Of a stretch of DNA of 64,000 nt, positions 45,467 through 53,228 are shown one piece after another. The translations under genes were made by a program, and so were the position numbers. Under the pieces are notes generated by a model. The model searched no databases and was not told the origin of the DNA. It saw only the letters and a program-made list of their open reading frames with translations. The stretch covers positions 1 to 64,000 of the forward strand of contig NZ_CAKXZT010000079.1 in the NCBI RefSeq assembly GCF_935825525.1. The letters run 5' to 3'. Numbering within the stretch: position 1 is the stretch's first letter; each line of letters begins with the position of its first letter. The DNA comes from Mesorhizobium escarrei. GTDB taxonomy: Bacteria; Pseudomonadota; Alphaproteobacteria; Rhizobiales; Rhizobiaceae.

Positions 45467-46207
45467 TCACGAGACCGGTACTGCACCGCCCTCTGCCGTG
45501 CGCCGCGCTATGAATTCGTCGAGAACCCCTGATGTGGCAGCGGCGGATGCCGGCGGCCGGAATTCGGCCAGCATCCGTTTCCAGATGCCGGTGGCGCGCT
45601 CAGTCGCGGTTTTTGACCCGGCCTGCGTCCAGTTGCCGAAATTCGACCAATCGGCCACCAGCGGCTCGTAGAAAGCGGTGCGGTAGCGCGCCATTGTGTG
45701 CCCGGCCGAAAAGAAATGCCCGCCCGGCTGCACTTCGGCGATGGCCTCGAAGCCGATCGCAGCCTCGTCGCCGGGCGTCGCCGCGCAGAGTTCCGCGATG
45801 GTCTGCAGCGCCTCGATATCGGTGATCAGCTTCTCGAACGAGACGCTCAACCCGCCTTCGAGCCAGCCCGCAGCATAGATGCAGACCGTCGCGCCGGCGA
45901 GCACCGAACCCCACAGCGCGAACTGCGTTTCATGGGCTGCCTGCGCGTCCGAAATGTTGGCGGCACTGCCGCCGCCGGACCGCCAGGGAAGGCCGGTGAA
46001 TCGTGCAAGCTGACCGGCGCCGAGCGTCGCCTTGACGTGCTCCGGCGTGCCGAAGGCCGGCGCCCCGGACTTCGTGTCGACATTGGAGGAGAAGGAGCCA
46101 TAGACGACCGGCGCGCCCGGCCGCACGATCTGGGCCAGCGTCAGCCCTGCCAGCGCTTCGGCGTGCTGCAGCGTCAGCGCGCCGGCCACGGTGATCGGCG
46201 CCATGGC
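45467..46207 (-). pseudogene. 3' half of an mttB-family methyltransferase gene (duplicate)
   Basis: It encodes about 245 residues matching the C-terminal half of the intact gene at 50693-52246, from GAMAPITVAGALTLQHAEA to the same stop. By eye only about six residues differ (for example AEALAGL for AEAMAGL, CIYAAG for CIHAAG, ATSGVL for ATSAIL), so the copy is recent. The 5' half is missing: at about 46208 the homology ends and a piece of a DUF3168 gene begins. The frame is intact but no native start remains. Confidence 0.88.
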
Positions 46208-46212
46208 GCCCC

Positions 46213-46283
46213 TCTGACAGGGAACCGTCACCGTTCAGCGCTTCAAACAAGGCATTCTGCAACGCGGCAGCCGGCGCGGTCAT
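46213..46283 (-). pseudogene. 5' fragment of a second DUF3168 gene
   Basis: From ATG 46283 the codons read MTAPAAALQNALFEALNGDG then SLSE, equal to the start of the gene at 43964-44374 apart from K/N and H/E changes. The homology then stops where the mttB fragment begins. The upstream leader (46284-46380) also matches 44375-44470. It is copy B of DUF3168 with its 3' part lost at the junction. Confidence 0.8.
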
Positions 46284-46557
46284 TATGTTCTTCCTCGCCC
46301 GTCGCGGCTGAACAGGCCTTTGTGCTGTCAACGTTTCGTGCTTGCAGCGTAGCCGCGAGGTTGCTGCGCCAGATCAGGGGGATCTCAGGTGGCTACCCAC
46401 ACCTTTAATTTGACATGCAAGGCGTTTGAAAAACGATGCTATGGAGTGTTTGTTTCTCCAGACCTTCGAGGTTGTTTTCGTGCGCGAGCCATCGCTGCTG
46501 CCTGTTTTCGGAAAGCTTGGGATCAAGACGCCAGTCGTCGTTGCGGCGGCGCCGACC

Positions 46558-46695
46558 ATGTCGAAAAGCATTAAGAACATTGTGCCCCCCATGCGGGAGG
46601 TCCTGTCTTCATACGGAGGCCTAGCCTTGAAGCTGTTCGTCGTCGTGTGGACGGTCCTTGTCCTGGCGGCAGTGTTCTACATCACGCAGGCCTGA
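46558..46695 (+). CDS. Very small single-helix membrane protein, tentative
   Basis: 45 residues from ATG 46558 (an upstream start at 46426 would give 89). The C-terminal segment LALKLFVVVWTVLVLAAVFY is a single membrane helix with a short positive N-terminal part (MSKSIKNIVPPMREVL). It lies in the unique insertion 46383-47005 within the duplicated module and is the only plus-strand gene there with a protein-like sequence. No Shine-Dalgarno of strength; tentative. Confidence 0.35.
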   Translation: MSKSIKNIVPPMREVLSSYGGLALKLFVVVWTVLVLAAVFYITQA

Positions 46696-46741
46696 CCAAT
46701 CGCATTCATCGATCGGGGGCGGAAACGAAAAGGATGCCGGA

Positions 46742-46932
46742 ATGGCAAACCGCTACGCACTGCGCATGGAGCATCCGCACAGCTGGACCGTCTTCGATGT
46801 TTCACCGGCCAGTCCGTCGAGCTTAAGCACCAGGTCTTGGTTGGCATGAACACGCGCGATGCAGACGCGATGGTCGATCGGCTGAACAGCCGAGAAGTCA
46901 AGCGACGGGCAAAGGCGGACAGCAAGCCCTAA
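46742..46932 (+). pseudogene. Frameshifted small gene
   Basis: ATG 46742 starts MANRYALRMEHPHSWTVFDV and then leaves frame at TTT 46800-46802. One added T there restores a good reading: FTGQSVELKHQVLVGMNTRD, then ADAMVDRLNSREVKRRAKAD, then SKP and TAA at 46930. The restored protein has 63 residues and is unknown to me. A one-base deletion in a T-run (or a sequencing error) has broken the gene. Confidence 0.6.
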
Positions 46933-47015
46933 TCCTGCCGCTAGGTTCACTCGGCACATTCGTGCGCCTGGATCGGATCTGGCGCGTTGGCCCTGAACGC
47001 GATGACGTTCGGGAT

Positions 47016-47282
47016 TTAACGAAAATCGGCCGCCGTCAGCACATATATGCTCTTGCGGGTCCGGTCATAGGCATTCCTGGCAACGTCGTGGATGGAGCTG
47101 GAAGCTGTATCGAAGGCGGCGAGATAGGTGGCTTCTGCAGTTGGTGTTCCTGACTCTGCCTTCGAGATGGCATCCGTGGCGACGGAGAAGGAAATCTGGA
47201 ACATGCCGTCATGGCCGACGAAGCGGATGCGTTTGCCCGCCTCGTCGTAGCTGCGGCTTCGATTGGGAAATGTCAGGCTCAT
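47016..47282 (-). CDS. DUF1488 family protein, copy B
   Basis: 88 residues, start MSLTFPNRSRSYDEAGKRIR, end YVLTAADFR. It differs from copy A at about 19 residues, mostly in the middle (DAISKAESGTP). The start codon overlaps the stop of the coiled-coil gene (ATGA), so the two are translationally coupled here, whereas copy A has a 12-base gap. Both copies keep open frames, which argues that each is still under selection. Confidence 0.8.
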   Translation of the reverse strand: MSLTFPNRSRSYDEAGKRIRFVGHDGMFQISFSVATDAISKAESGTPTAEATYLAAFDTASSSIHDVARNAYDRTRKSIYVLTAADFR

Positions 47283-47551
47283 GACGTGACCTCCGTTGAT
47301 CCAACGTTTGCCTTCTTGACTGCCCGCGACGCCCGCTTTTTCTTAGGCGGGGCCGGATTGAGGGCCTCCGCGGCGCGGTCGGCCTCTTCCTTGGCCAGCC
47401 GCAATGCCCGCAATCTTGCCGTCTTGATGACCCTGGCCTTGGCCTCGGAAACATATTCGGCCGTTGCCTGATTTCGCTCCGCAGTCTTTTTCTGCTTTTC
47501 CATGAAGCGCGCCTCAGCCTTTTCCATGATATTCTGACTGAATTCCGCCAT
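47279..47551 (-). CDS. Small basic coiled-coil protein, copy B
   Basis: 90 residues from ATG 47551 (GAGGAGAG Shine-Dalgarno). Same helical design as copy A: MAEFSQNIMEKAEARFMEKQ start, AEYVSEAKARVIKTARLRAL centre, then PAPPKKKRASRAVKKANVGS tail, eight residues longer than copy A. The last codons overlap DUF1488 copy B. It lies immediately upstream of and divergent from groES with a 247-base gap. Confidence 0.72.
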   Translation of the reverse strand: MAEFSQNIMEKAEARFMEKQKKTAERNQATAEYVSEAKARVIKTARLRALRLAKEEADRAAEALNPAPPKKKRASRAVKKANVGSTEVTS

Positions 47552-47600
47552 CGATTAAACTCTCCTCTTTGCTATAATGATGAAAATGCTTTACTCACTT

Positions 47601-47629
47601 AAAATAGGGACTCCGGGTGGAAAAATCAA
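47601..47629 (-). promoter_or_regulatory. Promoter of copy-B module (TTGATT-N17-TATTTT)
   Basis: Minus-strand TTGATT (47629-47624), 17-base spacer, TATTTT (47606-47601). The same elements with the same spacing stand before copy A, which supports the assignment because the spacer has diverged in sequence. Confidence 0.62.
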
Positions 47630-47719
47630 TTTCTGATCTACTTTTGTTCGAGCAAATTTCTGAAAACGAAAAGGCAAAATAATACTATTCAATATTTTAG
47701 GACGGCCAATGAATATTTT

Positions 47720-47746
47720 TTGGCACTCCTATCTATCGAGTGCCAA
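47720..47746. promoter_or_regulatory. CIRCE element (HrcA operator) of groESL
   Basis: TTGGCACTC, nine bases, GAGTGCCAA: a perfect 9-bp inverted repeat with the standard CIRCE spacing and nearly the consensus (TTAGCACTC). It lies 52 bases before groES. HrcA binds CIRCE and represses until heat shock. An A+T-rich promoter region (47680-47719) precedes it. Confidence 0.93.
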
Positions 47747-47798
47747 AAGGCTTATGTAAGGGCGTGGCCGCCTAAGCCGGCCCCAGAAAGAAGTTCCC

Positions 47799-48113
47799 AT
47801 GAAATTCCGGCCACTCCACGATCGCGTCGTCATTCGGCGCGCCGAAAGCGACACCAAATCCAAGGGCGGCATCATCATTCCCGACAATGCCAAGGAAAAG
47901 CCGCAGGAAGGCGAAGTGATCGCCGTCGGGCCGGGCGCGCGTGCCGAAAGCGGCGCGCTGATCGCACTCGACGTCAAGGCCGGCGACCTCATCCTGTTCG
48001 GCAAATGGTCGGGAACCGAGGTCAAGATCGACGGCGAGGACCTTCTGATCATGAAGGAGGCCGACATTATGGGCATCATCGAGAAGACCGTAGCCGTCAA
48101 GAAAGCCGCCTGA
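47799..48113 (+). CDS. groES: Co-chaperonin GroES
   Basis: 104 residues. Beta-barrel GroES pattern: [20 protein letters not shown], mobile loop [18 protein letters not shown], and the roof-forming segment [20 protein letters not shown]. It caps GroEL during folding. It is transcribed with groEL under CIRCE control. The 178-base gap to groEL holds a hairpin and a repeat. Confidence 0.96.
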   Translation: MKFRPLHDRVVIRRAESDTKSKGGIIIPDNAKEKPQEGEVIAVGPGARAESGALIALDVKAGDLILFGKWSGTEVKIDGEDLLIMKEADIMGIIEKTVAVKKAA

Positions 48114-48115
48114 TC

Positions 48116-48155
48116 GGAGCGCCACGCGTCCTCTTGGACGCGCAAAGGACGCTCC
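48116..48155 (+). other. Hairpin between groES and groEL
   Basis: GGAGCG...CGCTCC encloses a second stem CGCGTCC/GGACGCG with loop TCTT. It begins two bases after the groES stop. There is no T-run, so it is more likely an mRNA-stabilising or processing structure than a terminator. Confidence 0.55.
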
Positions 48156-48171
48156 AAGTTTTTGAATCTAC

Positions 48172-48216
48172 GCATCGTGCTTTTCCGAAAATCGATTCCG
48201 ATTTTCGAGCCGATGC
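48172..48216. repeat. Palindromic repeat in the groES-groEL gap
   Basis: GCATCG...CGATGC encloses CCGAAAATCGATTCCGATTT, then TCGAG. It is a diverged member of the family seen at 12407-12449 (CCAAAAACCGGTTTCCACTT). Its insertion lengthens the intercistronic gap to 178 bases, which is long for groESL. Confidence 0.6.
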
Positions 48217-48285
48217 TTCAGGCGGAACGCCGAAGTCTTTCTGGTTCCAAAGCAAACGGGCCTACTCCACACACAAACGGGATGA

Positions 48286-49911
<1,626 letters not shown>

Positions 49912-49965
49912 CCACCCCCTCTCGTAAATAGGCCGTGCAAGGCCTGGCCCCAGCAAGGCCGGGCG

Positions 49966-50007
49966 ACCGATCCCAACATCAACCAGACCGATCCCAACAT
50001 CAACCAG
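49966..50007. repeat. 21-bp perfect tandem duplication
   Basis: ACCGATCCCAACATCAACCA, then G, occurs twice back to back (49966-49986 and 49987-50007), ending 13 bases before the GTG at 50021. The duplication lies in the groEL to 50021 leader and may affect spacing of the ribosome-binding site. Confidence 0.75.
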
Positions 50008-50020
50008 GAAGGAACTGTCC

Positions 50021-50410
50021 GTGGCCACACAAAGCAGCAAGCCATCTCTCGCGCGTCGATGGGAAGATTACCAGCCGGCCAAATCCACGCTTTTTTGGGC
50101 ATGCGCTGCAACCTTCGTCGCCACGCTGATCATCGGTTTCAACTGGGGTGGCTGGGTGACCGGCGGCACCTCGCGCGCGCTGGCGGCCACCGCCGGCGAT
50201 ACGGCGCGCGGCGAACTGGCCTCGGCGGTCTGCGTCGATCGCTTCAATACGGCGCCCGACGCGGCCGCCAAACTTGTCGAGTTCAAGGCCATAACCGACA
50301 GCTACAAGAAGCGGCAGTTCATCGAGACGGGCGGCTGGGCGACCATGCCCGGAAAAACCTCGCCCGACAGGCTGGGTGCGCAAAGCTGCGCGGTCGCTCT
50401 CGCCACCTAA
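50021..50410 (+). CDS. Membrane protein of unknown function downstream of groEL
   Basis: 129 residues from GTG 50021 (AAGGAACTG upstream). A membrane helix (STLFWACAATFVATLIIGFN) lies at about residues 22-42, followed by a small periplasmic domain with two cysteines (ASAVCVDRF and GAQSCAVALAT) and a KKRQFIETGGWATMPG motif. I recognise no named family. It follows groEL by 109 bases on the same strand. Confidence 0.72.
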   Translation: MATQSSKPSLARRWEDYQPAKSTLFWACAATFVATLIIGFNWGGWVTGGTSRALAATAGDTARGELASAVCVDRFNTAPDAAAKLVEFKAITDSYKKRQFIETGGWATMPGKTSPDRLGAQSCAVALAT

Positions 50411-50509
50411 CATCTTCGACCTCTCGGAGAGAACGTGCTCTTGACGAGAGCCTGAAAGACAGCCGCCGGGGCATCCCCGGCGCGCAGCCGTCGGCAAGGA
50501 GATCGATCC

Positions 50510-50674
50510 ATGATTGCATTCGTCCCGAAGCCAAATGCTGTAGTAAAGACCAAAGTGGCCGAGGAAAGCCGCTTCGATCGCATTCGCAGACTCGCCGCCG
50601 ACAAGCACAGGAAAGCCGATGCCGGCACGATCCGCCGCGACCCGCAGAAGGCAGGCGACAAGCGCCCCATGTAA
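50510..50674 (+). CDS. Small basic protein, unknown
   Basis: 54 residues from ATG 50510 with a strong AAGGAGATCG Shine-Dalgarno. Sequence FVPKPNAVVKTKVAEESRFD, then RIRRLAADKHRKADAGTIRR, is strongly positive and predicted helical, suggesting nucleic-acid or ribosome contact; this is inference. It ends 18 bases before the convergent stop of the methyltransferase gene. Confidence 0.55.
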   Translation: MIAFVPKPNAVVKTKVAEESRFDRIRRLAADKHRKADAGTIRRDPQKAGDKRPM

Positions 50675-50692
50675 CGCGCTCGCTGAACTACA

Positions 50693-52246
50693 TCACGAAA
50701 CCGGTACTGCACCGCCCTCTGCCGTGCGCCGCGCTATGAATTCATCGAGAATGGCTGATGTGGCAGCGGCGGATGCCGGCGGCCGGAATTCGGCCAGCAT
50801 CCGTTTCCAGATGCCGGTGGCTCGCTCCGTGGCGGTTCTTGACCCGGCCTGCGTCCAGTTGCCGAAATTCGACCAATCGGCCACCAGCGGCTCGTAGAAA
50901 GCGGTGCGGTAGCGCGCCATTGTGTGCCCGGCCGAAAAGAAATGCCCGCCCGGCTGCACTTCGGCGATGGCCTCGAAGCCGATCGCAGCCTCGTCGCCGG
51001 GCGTCGCCGCGCAGAGTTCGGCGATGGTCTGCAGCGCCTCGATATCGGTGATCAGCTTCTCGAACGAGACGCTCAACCCGCCTTCGAGCCAGCCCGCAGC
51101 ATGGATGCAGACCGTCGCGCCGGCGAGCACCGAACCCCACAGCGCGAACTGCGTTTCGTGGGCTGCCTGCGCGTCCGAAATGTTGGCGGCACTGCCGCCG
51201 CCGGACCGCCAGGGAAGGCCGGTGAAGCGTGCAAGCTGACCGGCGCCGAGCGTCGCCTTGACGTGCTCCGGCGTGCCGAAAGCCGGCGCCCCGGACTTCA
51301 TGTCGACATTGGAGGAGAAAGAGCCATAGACGACCGGCGCGCCCGGCCGCACGATCTGGGCCAGCGTCAGCCCGGCCATCGCTTCGGCGTGCTGCAGCGT
51401 CAGCGCGCCGGCCACGGTGATCGGCGCCATGGCGCCGGCCAGGCAGAAGGGCGTGATGATCAGCACCTGCCCCGCCTTGGCAAAGTCGATGATGCCTTGT
51501 GCCATCGGAACATCGAGCTGACGCGGCGAGTTGGTGTTGATGACGGTGTAGCAATGAGCGCCCGAACGGAATTCGGCCTCGGACAAGCCGCGCACCAGCC
51601 GCAGCATCTCGAAGCCGTCCTCGACCTGCGGCGTGCCGCGCGCGAACACGAACGGCAGCTTGTCGGAGAGCGTCAGCTGCGCGCGGTTGACGGCATAGTG
51701 GCGGAAGCGGTTGTCAACGTCCTGCGGCTCGATGCAAGGTCCCAGCATGTGCAGCACGTCGAAATGCTGCACCAGGCGGATGAGATCCTCGAAAGCGGCA
51801 AGCGTTCCCGGCCGCCGGCCGCGCTCTAGATCGGTGACGTTCGGCGCCCCGGATCCTGCCAGGAACGCCATCGAGCCGAGCTCGAGCGTCAGGTCGCGGG
51901 CACGGTCACCGGCATGGACGCGGATCGATTTCGGCGCCGAGGCCAGCGCCGCCGCGACGATGTCGCGGCCGATGCGCACCATCTGGCTGTCCTCGTCGAC
52001 CAAAGCGCCGGCACGGGCAAGAATGGCGCGCGCCTCCGGCAGCAGCACCTTGACGCCGAGTTGCTCGAGCACGCGCAGCGCCGTGTCGTGGATCGCGGCG
52101 ACCTGGTCGGCCGAAAAGATCGGCTGCGGCAGGAACGGGTTCTTCAGCGAACGATAGTCCGGCCGGCGGCTGGTCTCGCTGCCGGCTTCGCCGGTTCGTC
52201 CGCGCCTGCGTTCGCGCCTGAGGTTGCGTGCGGCGTCATCGACCAT
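50693..52246 (-). CDS. MttB-family (trimethylamine/betaine-type) corrinoid methyltransferase, no pyrrolysine
   Basis: 517 residues from ATG 52246. Full MttB-superfamily barrel: AAIHDTALRVLEQLGVKVLL, FLAGSGAPNVTDLERGRRPG, then HCYTVINTNSPRQLDVPMAQ, MAPITVAGALTLQHAEAMAG and PVVYGSFSSNVDMKSGAPAF. Archaeal-type MttB uses pyrrolysine at an in-frame UAG; here the frame has none, placing it with the non-Pyl group that demethylates quaternary amines such as glycine betaine. Corrinoid protein and reactivase genes are not nearby. TetR at 52418 is divergent. A 3' copy lies at 45467. Confidence 0.88.
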   Translation of the reverse strand: MVDDAARNLRRERRRGRTGEAGSETSRRPDYRSLKNPFLPQPIFSADQVAAIHDTALRVLEQLGVKVLLPEARAILARAGALVDEDSQMVRIGRDIVAAALASAPKSIRVHAGDRARDLTLELGSMAFLAGSGAPNVTDLERGRRPGTLAAFEDLIRLVQHFDVLHMLGPCIEPQDVDNRFRHYAVNRAQLTLSDKLPFVFARGTPQVEDGFEMLRLVRGLSEAEFRSGAHCYTVINTNSPRQLDVPMAQGIIDFAKAGQVLIITPFCLAGAMAPITVAGALTLQHAEAMAGLTLAQIVRPGAPVVYGSFSSNVDMKSGAPAFGTPEHVKATLGAGQLARFTGLPWRSGGGSAANISDAQAAHETQFALWGSVLAGATVCIHAAGWLEGGLSVSFEKLITDIEALQTIAELCAATPGDEAAIGFEAIAEVQPGGHFFSAGHTMARYRTAFYEPLVADWSNFGNWTQAGSRTATERATGIWKRMLAEFRPPASAAATSAILDEFIARRTAEGGAVPVS

Positions 52247-52360
52247 GGCGGATATTCCTCATTGCCGTATTGCCCTGCCTTGCGGATCGTAGGGAGGAGC
52301 CGCGATGACGCGCGTCGGCCGCTCGGCCCAGTTCGTTGAGGCAGACAGGATACTTGCACT

Positions 52361-52379
52361 GTACATATGTGTCTAGTAC
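52361..52379. promoter_or_regulatory. Candidate operator between mttB-like and TetR genes
   Basis: GTACATATGTGTCTAGTAC: a palindromic ACATATGT (52363-52370) within GTAC...GTAC ends, in the 171-base divergent gap. TetR regulators often bind such a site to control both genes. Based on symmetry and place alone. Confidence 0.35.
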
Positions 52380-52417
52380 GGTTGTATGCAGTTCGCCCTC
52401 ATCCCTATTGTGCGGCC

Positions 52418-53056
52418 ATGATCATGATTGCTCCGCAGGACGAACCGGCGCCCGGCAACACCAAGGTGACGCGCCGGGACTGGATCAATCTTGCGCTCCA
52501 GACACTGATTTCAGACGGCATCGAAAGCGTGCGCGTGCTGCCGCTCGGCCAGAAGCTCGGCGTCTCGCGCTCAAGCTTCTACTGGTATTTCGAGAGCCGT
52601 CAGGACCTGCTCGACCAGTTGCTTGCCCATTGGCGGGACACCAACACCAAGTCGATCGTCGAACGCGCGCAGCGGCCGGCCGAAAGTATCATCATGGGGG
52701 TCATGAACGTGTTCGAATGCTGGGCGGACGAACGCCTGTTCGATCCCAGGCTCGACTTCGCCATCCGGGAATGGGCGCGGCGCTCCGACGACGTGCGCCG
52801 GGCCATCGACCAGGCCGACAATGACCGACTGGGCGCGATCCGTGACATGTATCGCCGGCATGGCTACGGCGAAGAGGATGCCTTCATCCGCGCCCGTGTG
52901 CTCTACTACATGCAGATCGGCTATTATGTGCTAGACCTCAAGGAACCGGTCGAGGCGAGGGTCAGTTATCTCGCCGCCTATCTGCGCAGTTTCACCGGCC
53001 AGGAGCCAAGCGATGCCGACGTGGCGCATTTCATGCGCTTTATCGCGGCGCGGTAG
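52418..53056 (+). CDS. TetR-family regulator divergent from the methyltransferase
   Basis: 212 residues from ATG 52418. Helix-turn-helix near residues 20-62: ALQTLISDGIESVRVLPLGQ, then KLGVSRSSFYWYFESRQDLL. The ligand domain has EWARRSDDVRRAIDQADNDR. Divergence from the mttB-type gene implies it governs methylamine or betaine use, which is inferred. The intact gene pair contrasts with the isolated 3' fragment at 45467, which has no regulator. Confidence 0.87.
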   Translation: MIMIAPQDEPAPGNTKVTRRDWINLALQTLISDGIESVRVLPLGQKLGVSRSSFYWYFESRQDLLDQLLAHWRDTNTKSIVERAQRPAESIIMGVMNVFECWADERLFDPRLDFAIREWARRSDDVRRAIDQADNDRLGAIRDMYRRHGYGEEDAFIRARVLYYMQIGYYVLDLKEPVEARVSYLAAYLRSFTGQEPSDADVAHFMRFIAAR

Positions 53057-53228
53057 GTGGATGCGAGGTGGCGGTGGTGGCAGGCCCGACCCTGGTATCA
53101 ACAAACTGTACCGCGAAAGCCCCTCGCCCTTGTGAGAGGGGCCAAAATGGACAAATAGTCTGGTGCCGCCCTGAAATTGCCCGCAAGCAGTTTCTCAGTG
53201 GGAGGCGTAGCCGCAGCCGGATCTTGGA

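Noticed and set aside
45467..46283. Insertion sequence as cause of the mttB/DUF3168 chimera
   Set aside because: No transposase frame, terminal inverted repeats or target-site duplication could be found near either edge.
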